In this document: in pieces, positions 43,609 through 52,331 of the stretch | How the letters are laid out: the number at the start of each line of letters is the position of its first letter | How positions within the stretch are numbered: position 1 is the first letter of the stretch | Assembly (NCBI GenBank): GCA_903862935.1 | Contig: CAIOZY010000039.1 | Span: 24,764-88,763 of the forward strand | From: an uncultured Opitutaceae bacterium | GTDB lineage: Bacteria; Verrucomicrobiota; Verrucomicrobiia; Opitutales; Opitutaceae | Length of the DNA stretch: 64,000 bases | Reading direction: 5' to 3' | Notes under the pieces: model-generated | The model's input: only the letters and a program-made list of their open reading frames with translations | Told to the model about the DNA's origin: nothing | Databases searched by the model: none | Translations under genes and position numbers: made by a program

Positions 43609-43712
43609 CGCAGGACCAGAACCAAGCGGCTCAACAGAGACACCACTGCCAGAGCAATCAGGATCCAAAAGGGCAACTCGAGCCGGCCGGAGCGTTCGGG
43701 AGGCGGCGACAT
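43605..43712 (-). CDS. Small 35-residue membrane protein candidate
   Basis: A 36-codon frame on the minus strand starts with ATG at 43712 and stops with TGA at 43605. Its product is MSPPPERSGRLEL followed by a strongly hydrophobic stretch WILIALAVVSLLSRLVLVL and a final Arg, a single membrane span with a charged N-terminus. The TGA overlaps the ATG of the downstream GT-C-like gene in the ATGA arrangement used repeatedly in this window, which supports translation. No homolog is known to me. It is too short to rule out chance, but hydrophobicity and coupling both favour a real gene. Confidence 0.55.
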   Translation of the reverse strand: MSPPPERSGRLELPFWILIALAVVSLLSRLVLVLR

Positions 43713-43827
43713 CGGTTCCCACGTTAACTGCGGCCGCCCACAGCGATCAAGGCCGACCTTCCCCTTGCTTTCTGATTTTATTCCTTCTCACCCGTGCGCG
43801 GTTTCTGTTCAATCCACCAAATCCGAC

Positions 43828-44802
43828 ATGGTATCCCCCGCCCAGAGCCGCCTGACGGCATCCGATCGCTGGAAACGGCTTGAAGCCTGGCTCTTCCAGA
43901 GGCTGGTCGAGCGCTACTGGATGCGGATCGAGGTTTTCCGCCAGTACGCGCCGAGGGCGATAGCGTGGGACCGGCTGCCCCGGGCCCGCCTGCCGGATTC
44001 GGCGCTGCCGAAGGTGGCGGTTGTGACCCCATCGTACAACCAGGCCGGGTTCCTCGACCGGACCTTGAGGAGCGTTCTGGACCAGAACTACCCGCGCCTT
44101 GACTATGCCGTCCAGGACGGGGATTCCGGCGATGGAAGCCGGGAGATCATCTCGCGTCACTCCGCGGCGCTCGCCCACTGGGAGTCGGCACCGGACAAGG
44201 GCCAGGCCGACGCGATCGCTAAGGGTTTTGCCTGGCTTCACGACCGCCTCGGGCCGGACGACCTTATGGCCTGGCTCAACTCCGACGACCTGACCGCCCC
44301 GGGTTCGCTTCGGTACGTCGGTGAGTACTTTTCCCGCCACCCTGAGGTGGACGCCGTATACGGACACAGGATCATCATCGACGACGAGAACCGCGAGGTC
44401 GGACGATGGGTTCTGCCACGGCACGATCCCAAGGCCTTGGAGTGGGTCGATTACGTGCCGCAGGAAACCCTCTTCTGGCGCCGGCGCGCCTGGGACCGGG
44501 TTGGGGGCCTCGATCCCCAGTTCCACTTCGCGCTCGACTGGGACCTGCTGGCGCGATTCACGCAGACGCGTCTCAAGATCGTGCGCCTACCCCAATTTCT
44601 CGGGTGCTTCCGGGTCCACGACGAACAGAAGACGAGCACCAGTCTCCACTCCTCAGGGGCCGAGGAAATGGCCCGGATCCGCGCCCGGTTTCACGGACCG
44701 GATGCGCCAACGGACTGGCAGCAGATAAACGCCCATGCCCGGCGGGTGAGGCTGCTCGGTTCACTCACGGCGCGCCTTGCGTCCCTGGGCATTAGGGTCT
44801 GA
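43828..44802 (+). CDS. GT2 family glycosyltransferase
   Basis: This 324-residue GT-A enzyme has KVAVVTPSYNQAGFLDRTLR, a conserved DGDSGDGS, the donor/metal motif LNSDD in MAWLNSDDLTAPG, and a later QETLFWRR and FALDWDLLARF region with the catalytic acid. No membrane helix is seen. It should transfer a sugar to a growing surface glycan from the cytoplasmic side. The start is ATG 43828; upstream codons in this frame are antisense to the small ORF and the GT-C-like gene. Its last 11 nt overlap the end of the opposing GH130-like gene. Confidence 0.88.
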   Translation: MVSPAQSRLTASDRWKRLEAWLFQRLVERYWMRIEVFRQYAPRAIAWDRLPRARLPDSALPKVAVVTPSYNQAGFLDRTLRSVLDQNYPRLDYAVQDGDSGDGSREIISRHSAALAHWESAPDKGQADAIAKGFAWLHDRLGPDDLMAWLNSDDLTAPGSLRYVGEYFSRHPEVDAVYGHRIIIDDENREVGRWVLPRHDPKALEWVDYVPQETLFWRRRAWDRVGGLDPQFHFALDWDLLARFTQTRLKIVRLPQFLGCFRVHDEQKTSTSLHSSGAEEMARIRARFHGPDAPTDWQQINAHARRVRLLGSLTARLASLGIRV

Positions 44803-45754
44803 TCGCGGCCTCGATCGAGGCGTGGGGCATAACGGCGATCGCGCAATGCTCGTCGTTGATTCCGTAGCTCACATGCCAATGACCCTCCCGGAACACCGCT
44901 CCGCACGGGTACGTGACCGCGCCCACGGCGGGATTGAGCTTGCCGTGGATGCGCCGGCCCGCGAACGGGTGAGGCAGACCTAGGGCACCCGCCGGCGCCC
45001 CCGAGGGCCGAAACGGGGCTCGGGCTGAGAACCGGTAGGCCGCCGCCACGTAGCGGTAGTCGCCTGGGGTCCCACAGACCGAGTGGCAGATTGAATAGTA
45101 CTGCCCGCTGACGAGCTGGGGTGGCGCCCCTCCCCGGAGTTCCCCGAACGAACTCTCATATCCAGCTACATCCCAGGGCGTGGAGGCGATCTCAACGCAG
45201 CGAATCTTCCCCTCACCGTCTAGGGGCACGGAAAGGATCCGGTGGGGGTTCGGCCGGTAAACCGCGTAAACCGGGCCCTCTCCGAACAGGGTCCAGTTCT
45301 TCTCGAGAGAATTTCTTTCTGTGGCCAGGTCGAGCTCCCTCGGCGCTCCAATTGGCCTGAGGTCGCTAGGCCCCAGTTCCTGAAGAAACTGATGATTCTG
45401 TGGCTCGTGCCATCCGGTGTTCCAGTGGACGAAGATCCGGCTCCCCATCCGATACAGACGCGGATCGGCAAACCAGTTCCGGGCAGCCACCGGCCCAGGC
45501 AACGCATCCGCGCCGTTTGCAATCTCGTCGGAGAGGGCCGCCTGGGAACCCGGGACTACCCTGAGACCCCTGTCCAGCCGGCAGATTCCGATCCTGCGGG
45601 CACCATCCGGACCCACCGCTCGGTAGGCGAAGACCCAGTCCAGTCCATCCGCAAGCAGACCGGGATTGAAGACCCGCACCGGGCCCCGTGCGGTCCAATC
45701 CCGCCAGGCCGCCGGCAATAAGTCGGGTGCTTCGAAAAGGATTAACTCGGCCAT
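44792..45754 (-). CDS. Five-bladed beta-propeller protein, GH130-like
   Basis: This 320-residue protein without signal peptide has repeated beta-strand units. Blade motifs include NWFADPRLYRMGSRIFVHWNTG and, near the end, AVTYPCGAVFREGHWHVSYGINDEHCAIA, resembling the closing blade of GH130 and related propellers. GH130 enzymes are mannoside phosphorylases or hydrolases. I cannot see the full catalytic set, so it may be an inactive or divergent member that acts on surface glycan. It is divergent from the ABC permease with 55 nt between start codons. ATG 45754 was used; a TTG precedes it. Confidence 0.6.
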   Translation of the reverse strand: MAELILFEAPDLLPAAWRDWTARGPVRVFNPGLLADGLDWVFAYRAVGPDGARRIGICRLDRGLRVVPGSQAALSDEIANGADALPGPVAARNWFADPRLYRMGSRIFVHWNTGWHEPQNHQFLQELGPSDLRPIGAPRELDLATERNSLEKNWTLFGEGPVYAVYRPNPHRILSVPLDGEGKIRCVEIASTPWDVAGYESSFGELRGGAPPQLVSGQYYSICHSVCGTPGDYRYVAAAYRFSARAPFRPSGAPAGALGLPHPFAGRRIHGKLNPAVGAVTYPCGAVFREGHWHVSYGINDEHCAIAVMPHASIEAAIRP

Positions 45755-45809
45755 CAAAACGGTTCTAACTGAGGCAGCCTCTCAAACGCCAGCGAATCCA
45801 ACACCCCCC

Positions 45810-46616
45810 ATGCGGCCGGCCAATCCCTTCTCGACCCTGTACCGCCACCGGGACCTCGTGGTCCAGTTCACCCGGCGGGAGCTTGAGATGCGCCACAAGG
45901 GGAGCCGGCTCGGGCATCTGTGGGCCCTCCTTTCCCCGATGATGATGCTGGGGCTCTATTTGTTCGTGTTCGGCCTGATCTTCGGCGGGAAGTTCGGTGT
46001 CTTGCCGACCGAGAATTTCTTTGATTTTGCGCTCGCTCTGTTCTTGGGCCTGAGTCTTTTCAACTTCATCGCCGAGGCTATCGCTGTGGGGCCGACCCTC
46101 ATCGTAAACCAACCGAATTTCGTGAAAAAGGTGGTCTTCCCCCTGGAGATCATCCCTCTCTCAAGCGTCGCCTCCTCGTTGTACTACTCCCTCCTGAGCG
46201 TCCTGCTGCTTCTTGTGCTGGCGCCGTTCAGCCATGGGGGCCTGAGCTGGGAGTGCCTTGCCCTGCCTGCCCTGATCGCACCCCTCGCCATGATGGCCCT
46301 GGGGATTGCTTGGGCGCTCGCGGCCGTGGGTGTCTTTGTTCGGGACATCAACCACGTGACCGCGTTCATCTCCACAGCGATCATGTACGGGAGCGCGATC
46401 GTCTATGCCCCAAGCCGGGTCCCGGCGGTCGTATGGTCTGTCCTGAGGTTCAACCCTCTGCTGATCCTAATCGATCAGGCGCGGCGGGTGGTGCTGTGGC
46501 ACGCCCCGATTGACCTCGGTCAGCTCACCTATGCCTATCTTTGCTCGGGCACTGTTCTCGCCTTGGGCTACCTCGTGTTCAGTCTTCTTAGACCGTACTT
46601 CGCCGAAGTCATCTAG
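45810..46616 (+). CDS. wzm: ABC-2 type polysaccharide exporter permease (Wzm-like)
   Basis: This 268-residue protein has six predicted membrane helices and the N-terminal amphipathic lead FTRRELEMRHKGSRLGHLWALLSP that precedes helix 1 in Wzm/KpsM/RfbD permeases. FVRDINHVTAFIST and the FNPLLILIDQARR periplasmic re-entrant region complete the ABC2 membrane fold. With an ATPase it exports lipid-linked O-antigen or capsule from the inner membrane. Its ATPase partner is the adjacent gene on the opposite strand. The start is ATG 45810; the upstream part of the frame overlaps the divergent gene. Confidence 0.88.
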   Translation: MRPANPFSTLYRHRDLVVQFTRRELEMRHKGSRLGHLWALLSPMMMLGLYLFVFGLIFGGKFGVLPTENFFDFALALFLGLSLFNFIAEAIAVGPTLIVNQPNFVKKVVFPLEIIPLSSVASSLYYSLLSVLLLLVLAPFSHGGLSWECLALPALIAPLAMMALGIAWALAAVGVFVRDINHVTAFISTAIMYGSAIVYAPSRVPAVVWSVLRFNPLLILIDQARRVVLWHAPIDLGQLTYAYLCSGTVLALGYLVFSLLRPYFAEVI

Positions 46617-47917
46617 ACTCGGTAGGCTTGAACCTCGTACGGGAGCCTCACGAGCCCGTGGACAACGTCTTGACCCGCGGTAGTCGTGACCTCGATAACC
46701 GCCGCAGCCGTTACCCTCTGCCAAGTGTTGTCTTCCTGTTCCCCCGCCCCACAGCCGACATCGAGCGTGTACTGCCCCGGTGCGAGCTCCACTTTGAAGC
46801 GCATGATGACCGCCCGGTGTTCGTTCGCGCCAATCCGGTCGATCAATTTCCGAATCACACGCAATCCGGTTGCGAAAACAACCTGCCCGTGCCGGTCCCT
46901 CATTTCACATCCCCCGCTCGCTAGTCGAACATCTCGTCTCGCCCCGATAACTAGAACAAGCCGACACCATTCCCCTAGGCGGAACACTGTCGTTGACTCC
47001 CCAGCTTCCCCAAGTAGCCAGGCGCGCTCGATATAGATTCCCCCGTCTCCTAACCGGGAGCACATAGCCAAATTTAGAGGTTCGGTGGACGGCAGGGATG
47101 CGGTTTCCAGGGCCTCTGAGACCTCTGGAAGGCTCACCGCATTACCAGCGCTGGCCGCCATAGCGGTAAGGTACTCCCGCACGCAGGCGGAAGCGTCGCC
47201 GAGGTAGCGCACCCTCCCCTGGTCTAGCCAAATCGCGCGCTGGCAGATGTTCAGAACAAACGCCGTGTCGTGGGTGACAACAAGGAGAGTCACGCCCTTT
47301 GCGATCAGCTCCCGCAACCTCCGGTTGCACTTCTGCTGGAACAGAATGTCCCCCACGCTGAGGGCCTCGTCGATAATGAGCACATCCGGTTCGACCGCGA
47401 CCGCGACCGAAAACGCGACCCGCATCAGCATGCCCGTCGAGTAGGTTCGCACCGGCTGCTCGATGAAGTCACCGATGTCGGCGAATTCCTCGATACCCGT
47501 GAACTTCCTGTTCATCTCTTCCCGGCCTATCCCCAGGATCGACCCCGCCAGATAGATATTCTCGCGGCCTGTGAACTCCGGATTAAAACCCGAACCCAGT
47601 TCAAGAAGAGCACTGACCCTACCCCGGACCTCACACCGCCCCGAGGTCTTACGAAGGGTCCCGGCCAGTACTTGCAGGAGCGTGCTCTTCCCGGCCCCGT
47701 TCCGGCCGATGATCCCGAAGGCCTCCCCGCGCTGGACCGAGAAGGAGACATCCCGCAGCGCTCGGACCAACTCCCGCTCATTCTCTCCGCGATCTGAATC
47801 CGGGGTGCCTCCTAGGATCCCCCAACGGAGCCAGGTCCGCAAGGGCACGTTCCGCCGGTAAGTTTTCGATAACCCGTCAACGGCTATCACTGCTCCAGTT
47901 GCCGCCTCCTTTCGCAT
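46613..47917 (-). CDS. wzt: ABC exporter ATPase with C-terminal glycan-recognition domain (Wzt-like)
   Basis: This 434-residue ATPase has Walker A GRNGAGKST (71-79), the signature YSTGM in place of LSGGQ as is usual for polysaccharide ABC-2 ATPases, Walker B VLIIDEAL and the H-loop VVTHD. Residues from about 270 form a beta-sandwich like the Wzt C-terminal domain, which recognises the modified end of the exported chain. The stop codon shares CTAG with the permease stop (46613-46616), so the two genes converge. The upstream tpsA gene is separated by a strong terminator. Confidence 0.9.
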   Translation of the reverse strand: MRKEAATGAVIAVDGLSKTYRRNVPLRTWLRWGILGGTPDSDRGENERELVRALRDVSFSVQRGEAFGIIGRNGAGKSTLLQVLAGTLRKTSGRCEVRGRVSALLELGSGFNPEFTGRENIYLAGSILGIGREEMNRKFTGIEEFADIGDFIEQPVRTYSTGMLMRVAFSVAVAVEPDVLIIDEALSVGDILFQQKCNRRLRELIAKGVTLLVVTHDTAFVLNICQRAIWLDQGRVRYLGDASACVREYLTAMAASAGNAVSLPEVSEALETASLPSTEPLNLAMCSRLGDGGIYIERAWLLGEAGESTTVFRLGEWCRLVLVIGARRDVRLASGGCEMRDRHGQVVFATGLRVIRKLIDRIGANEHRAVIMRFKVELAPGQYTLDVGCGAGEQEDNTWQRVTAAAVIEVTTTAGQDVVHGLVRLPYEVQAYRV

Positions 47918-47950
47918 AGGACGATGTATGGCCCTTGCACCGATATTGGG

Positions 47951-47987
47951 AAATAAAAAAAGGGGCGGCCATAATCGGCCGCCCCTT
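47951..47987 (-). terminator. Rho-independent terminator after tpsA
   Basis: On the minus strand the stem AGGGGCGGCC and its complement GGCCGCCCCT enclose a 6-nt loop (47961-47970 with 47977-47986), followed by a run of seven T residues. It lies 28 nt after the tpsA stop and separates that gene from wzt. It is the clearest intrinsic terminator in the window. Confidence 0.9.
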
Positions 47988-48014
47988 CGTGGCGTAATCT
48001 AGATCAACTCGAGA

Positions 48015-51000
48015 TCAATTGCCGGGAGGCGTGTAGTTCGTGGCGTTACCAAGATTGGTCACGGTCACGGTGTCCAGATTCACGGCCTTGCTCAGGAAGC
48101 TCAGGTTTGTCGGACCCGCGGTCGCATTGACCGTGAAGGTATCCGTCGTCCTGTTCAAGTACAGCGTGTTGCTGACCGTGATGCTCCCAGTGGCGTTGAT
48201 ACGAACGTTCTGGTTCGTACCCGCGTTAGAGAAGTTGATGATCTGGTTGGCGGCGCCGCCGGTCGTGAAGTTCCCGTAAACGTTGAACGTTATGTCGCCC
48301 GCAATGGTCGAACCCGTCAAGAGCGTCGTGTTCGTGTTCTGATAGATCAGGGACGTGCCCGAGCCAGCGGTGATCTGCACGCTGCCGAACGCGTTGTTAG
48401 ACCCCTGGATCGTCACAAACGAAGTGGCGTTAGTAGCATTGAAGTACGCAATCCCACCGACCGTGAAGGCCGAGTTGGACTGGTCATCCTTGATCTGGCC
48501 GCCAGCAGCGGTGTTCTTCACCGTGAGCGCTCCGCCAACGTTTGTCGCGTCAGCGAGGGTGGTGATGGCCGCAGTGTCGGTGATCGAGGCGTTACCAGTC
48601 GTGGTCAGCGTGATCGGCTTGGTGGCGCCGCCGAAACTGTTGGTGTTGTTCGTGAGCGTGATCGCGCCGCCCGCGCTCGTGGTCAGGGTCGCCGTTCCGC
48701 TCAGGGTCAGAGCAGTCGCAGTGACCTGGGAAATACCGGCCGTGTCGTCGGTCGCCGTGAAGTTCGCGGCGGTGACGTTCCCGTAGACATTCTGGTTGGC
48801 CTCGCGGACCGAGACGTTACCCACTCCAGCCGCAATCGTGATCGGGCCGAAGTTGTTGCCAGAGTTCGCCAGGGTGACAGCCGTGCCGGCCGTGGTGAAA
48901 TTCACGGGGCCGTAGATCCAGACCGATGTTCCGGCGGCCTGGGTGATTGAACCCGCGGTCGTGGAGATGTTGGCGCTCTGGGTTACGGTGCCGCTGCCGG
49001 AGAGGCTCACGTTACCGAGGACCAAGGCCTGGCCGTTCTTCAGGGTGATCGAGGTTGTGCTGCTCTGCGCGACATTGTCGTTGGCAGTCAGGTTAACCGT
49101 GCCGCTGAAGTAATTGGTGAAGCTGTCGAGGACGGCGACACCGTTGGCGGCCGAGAAGGTCGCGCCGGCGAGGGGATTAGCGACGGCGCCAAGGGCTCCC
49201 GTCTGGGTGATATTGCCGTTCAGGCTGGTGATGCTGGTCGTTCCCGCGTAGGCGGTGTTACCAACCGTGACCCCGGCGAGGACCACGTTGCCACCCTCGG
49301 AGTAGGTGATGTTTGAGTTATTCGTAGCACCCGACAGAGCGAGAGTCACCGCGCCAGCCGAGTTAAGGCCGGACGGATTGCTAAGGCTGATCGCGCCCGT
49401 GCTCGCCGTGACAGAGAGCGGGCCGAAGATGCTGACGCCAGACGTGGCGGCCGTGTCATTGACGCTGGTCGCGCTCAGGGTAACCGCGCCGCCACCGGCG
49501 GTGGCGATACCGTTGCCGAGCGAGAGGGCGCCGGTCACCGTGACGCCAACCGTGGCGGCTGCACCGGTGTTGACGGCGTTGCTCAGGGTAAGAGCGATCG
49601 GGTCGGTAACGGAGACGTTGCCGCCGGCTACGTTGAAGCTGAGAGCGCTAAATCCGAACGCACCTGTTCCGGCAACGGTCAGGTTGTTTGCGTCGGTGAT
49701 GTTGATAGTCTCGGTCGGCAGATTGGCAACCGCGGCCGTAACCGAAACGGCTGCTCCAGGAGCGTCGTAAACGGTGAGGGCGCTGGCGTTGTCAACCGTG
49801 ATTGCCGGGATGACAACACTGTTACCCGCACCCGTGGCGCCGAGTTGGATCGAGCCGGGGGCTGTGGCGGTACCAGCGTTCAAGGTTGCAGCCGAAACGG
49901 TCACTACCTTGTTGCCCGTGTTGGTGATTCCGGAACCCGCCCCCGTCGCGTTGACGGCCAAGGTGGACGCACCCGTAAGGGTAATCGTCCCGAGATTGAC
50001 GGTGGAAGCTTCGTTGATCGTGACGGCAGCTGCAGCCGCGTTGGTCACATAAACCTGTCCAAAGGAGGCCGCCGTCGTCGCGTTCTTTCCCAAGGTGATC
50101 GTGTTGGCCGCGCCAGTCTGCGCCACAGTCACCTTCCCAGTGACAGTAACCGCATCGGCGAGCGTATTAACCGCGCCGCCAGCCACGTTCAGGGTAAGGT
50201 TGCCGCCGAAGGTGAGGGTGTCACCAGCGGTAGCAGTTCCCAGGGTGACGGCTCCGGTGTTGGTTACCGTCGTGTTCCCGGTGACGTTAGTCCCGGTGGC
50301 GAGGGTGAGGGCAACACCGTTGGTCACGGTTGCGCCGCTGGAGGCCCCTACGAGAGCGAGAGCAGAGATCGCGTTCGCGCCGCCGAGGGTGACCGTCCCC
50401 GCGTTGAAGGTCGCGAGAGTGGTGGCGGTGATGACGTTGGCCGCATCGCTGATCGTTCCACCCGTGGAAGTGACAGAGATAGTCGGGGCGTTCTCGGTGG
50501 CGAGGGTAACGTTACCGGAGGCGTTGACAGTCAGCGTTGTGCCAGCCGTGATGTTTGTGTCGGTGTAGGTGCCGCCGGTCGTCGTGATGCTGATGGACTT
50601 CGGAACCGTGACGGCCGAACCCAGCGTAACGTTACCGGTGCTGCTGAGGGACACGGTGCCCGTGCCGCCGGCATTCATGGTGATCGTGCCGAAGGTGGCC
50701 GCACCCGTGCCGGTGTAAGTAATGCTCTTGTTTGCCGTGCTCGCGCTGAGGGCGATCGTGCCGGCGTCTGAAATTAGTCCGGTCGTGGTCACGTTACCCC
50801 CGGTAGAGGTAAGGCTGAGGTTGCCCTTGAGCGTCGAGGCGCCGAGGCTCAGGTCGCCCGCGGAAACGATGGTAGCGGCGACAGCGGCAGTCGTGACGGC
50901 CGTGCCCGTGAAGGTTCCGCCTGAGTTGATCGTGAGCGCGCCGGCCGAGTTGGCCGTGGCGGTCATGTTGCTGGTGGAAACCAAGTTCAACGTGCCCTTT

Positions 51001-52097
51001 GCGGTAGCCGAGGTAACCGTCAGGGTGTTCGCCGCGGTGTCGGTGACCGAGATGTTGTTGCCCGATACCGTGAGGCCCGAGAAGTCACCCTTGTCGACCG
51101 TGACGTTGCCGGTGTTGCCCGCAGTGATTGTCTGGGTGTTGGCCACGCCATTGGCCGTGAACAGACCTTTGGTGGCTCCATCGGCTGCGAATGTCTGGAT
51201 AACTGAACCATTCGTCGCGCTGGTCGTGTCGATGCTGACGTTACCTGAAACGGTCGTGTTGTATGCAGTCGTTGACGCGGCAACCTGGTTGCCACCGGTC
51301 AGGGAGACGTTGCCGCCGTAGGTCTTGACGGTGAGTCCGCCGTTGACCGTGAGGTTTCCGCCGGTGACAACAGCCGCTGAGGCGTCCACGATCCCGGTGC
51401 CGCCGATGGCGAGATTGGCCAAGCCGGCCTCGGAGTTAATGTAAAGATTGCCGTAGATGGTACCGCCGCCGACGACAACGCCGCTGCCCGCGAGGCCGAC
51501 GGTCCCGGAGGAGCCGATAGTCTGCAGGGTCGCGCCGCTGTTGATCGCGAGGACCTTGGTGGCCGCGCTGGTCGGGGGGCTGCTGCCGAAGGCCTGGAGG
51601 GTGCTGTTGGCCTCGAAGTAACCGACGTTCTCGCTAGCGGTGCTGGCGTAGAACGAGGCGGCGTTGACGTAACCCGTGGAACCGAGGGTGATGCCGTTCG
51701 GGTTCAGAAGGTAGAGGATGCCGTTGGACTGGAGGGTGCCGTTGATCGTGGTGACCCCCGTGCCGCTGATCGAGTTAAGGATCGCGGAGGAGGCTGACGG
51801 CAATGTGAAGGTGATGGAGTCCGTCGCTGCCGACGTACCACCGTTCGCGGTGCCATCCCAGAACGAAACCCAGCTTAGAACCGCGTTGTTCGTGGTAGCT
51901 GTAACCGTCAGCGAGGCCGTTCCGACCGCCGCCGTGGTCACTGTGCCGTTCAGGATGGTGAGGTTGGCGGCAGCGGTACTGGGCACCGCGCCCTTCGTTG
52001 TAACCGGCAGAACTGCCAGTAGACCGGCAACCAACGCGGACAAAAAGAGCTTCGTCCAGGGTAGCTTGGTGATCGCTTGAGTGTTCATTGTCGTCAT
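48015..52097 (-). CDS. tpsA: Two-partner secretion exoprotein TpsA, filamentous hemagglutinin type
   Basis: This 1360-residue protein has an N-terminal signal peptide (KLFLSALVAGLLAVLPVTTKG). Residues from about 45 to 280 form a TPS domain: NGTLQSNGILYLLNPNGI carries the NPNGI motif needed for recognition by TpsB. The rest is a long beta-helix with short repeated strands such as GNVTL, LTVTG and AGTIAL, very rich in Thr, Ala, Gly, Val and Asn, with no cysteine that I can see. No C-terminal membrane anchor or sorting signal is visible, so it may be released or held by another means. The start is MTTMNTQ at 52097, with GAGA about 9 nt upstream; ATG 52088 is an alternative. The partner gene is divergent at 52332. 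Confidence 0.92.
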   Translation of the reverse strand: MTTMNTQAITKLPWTKLFLSALVAGLLAVLPVTTKGAVPSTAAANLTILNGTVTTAAVGTASLTVTATTNNAVLSWVSFWDGTANGGTSAATDSITFTLPSASSAILNSISGTGVTTINGTLQSNGILYLLNPNGITLGSTGYVNAASFYASTASENVGYFEANSTLQAFGSSPPTSAATKVLAINSGATLQTIGSSGTVGLAGSGVVVGGGTIYGNLYINSEAGLANLAIGGTGIVDASAAVVTGGNLTVNGGLTVKTYGGNVSLTGGNQVAASTTAYNTTVSGNVSIDTTSATNGSVIQTFAADGATKGLFTANGVANTQTITAGNTGNVTVDKGDFSGLTVSGNNISVTDTAANTLTVTSATAKGTLNLVSTSNMTATANSAGALTINSGGTFTGTAVTTAAVAATIVSAGDLSLGASTLKGNLSLTSTGGNVTTTGLISDAGTIALSASTANKSITYTGTGAATFGTITMNAGGTGTVSLSSTGNVTLGSAVTVPKSISITTTGGTYTDTNITAGTTLTVNASGNVTLATENAPTISVTSTGGTISDAANVITATTLATFNAGTVTLGGANAISALALVGASSGATVTNGVALTLATGTNVTGNTTVTNTGAVTLGTATAGDTLTFGGNLTLNVAGGAVNTLADAVTVTGKVTVAQTGAANTITLGKNATTAASFGQVYVTNAAAAAVTINEASTVNLGTITLTGASTLAVNATGAGSGITNTGNKVVTVSAATLNAGTATAPGSIQLGATGAGNSVVIPAITVDNASALTVYDAPGAAVSVTAAVANLPTETINITDANNLTVAGTGAFGFSALSFNVAGGNVSVTDPIALTLSNAVNTGAAATVGVTVTGALSLGNGIATAGGGAVTLSATSVNDTAATSGVSIFGPLSVTASTGAISLSNPSGLNSAGAVTLALSGATNNSNITYSEGGNVVLAGVTVGNTAYAGTTSITSLNGNITQTGALGAVANPLAGATFSAANGVAVLDSFTNYFSGTVNLTANDNVAQSSTTSITLKNGQALVLGNVSLSGSGTVTQSANISTTAGSITQAAGTSVWIYGPVNFTTAGTAVTLANSGNNFGPITIAAGVGNVSVREANQNVYGNVTAANFTATDDTAGISQVTATALTLSGTATLTTSAGGAITLTNNTNSFGGATKPITLTTTGNASITDTAAITTLADATNVGGALTVKNTAAGGQIKDDQSNSAFTVGGIAYFNATNATSFVTIQGSNNAFGSVQITAGSGTSLIYQNTNTTLLTGSTIAGDITFNVYGNFTTGGAANQIINFSNAGTNQNVRINATGSITVSNTLYLNRTTDTFTVNATAGPTNLSFLSKAVNLDTVTVTNLGNATNYTPPGN

Positions 52098-52331
52098 ATT
52101 GATCTCGTTAAGTTCTTAACAGAATTACGCCATCTGGAGTTCTACAAAGCTATTAACGGCGAAAGTTGGCAAGCATAATTTTATAAAAATCGAAAGTAAG
52201 GTGTTTGTAGGACAACAAGTCAGCAAATGGGGCGGGGTTGACAGTTTCAACCTAAATGCCCGAAATTTATTGCACCCGCGGCCCAAACAGCGTGTCGCAC
52301 TCGTTCCTCCACCGACTCCCTACTTACAACA
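52098..52331. promoter_or_regulatory. AT-rich divergent promoter region between tpsA and tpsB
   Basis: This 234-base gap is markedly AT-rich for the window (for example ATTTTATAAAAAT at about 52180-52192). A TTGACA that could serve as -35 for tpsB lies near 52237; no convincing -10 box follows at 17 nt. A perfect dyad GTTAAG-TT-CTTAAC lies at 52107-52120, ten bases upstream of the tpsA ATG, and could bind a regulator of tpsA. Promoter positions are not certain. Confidence 0.5.

Noticed and set aside
49306..51321. Several plus-strand frames rich in Val, Ala and Pro opposite tpsA
   Set aside because: They mirror the simple Thr/Ala/Val codon composition of tpsA on the other strand and have no start context or motif.
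52107..52120. GTTAAG/CTTAAC dyad as a second BirA site
   Set aside because: The half-sites resemble those at bioA, but the spacer is only 2 bases instead of about 16, and the downstream gene has no tie to biotin.
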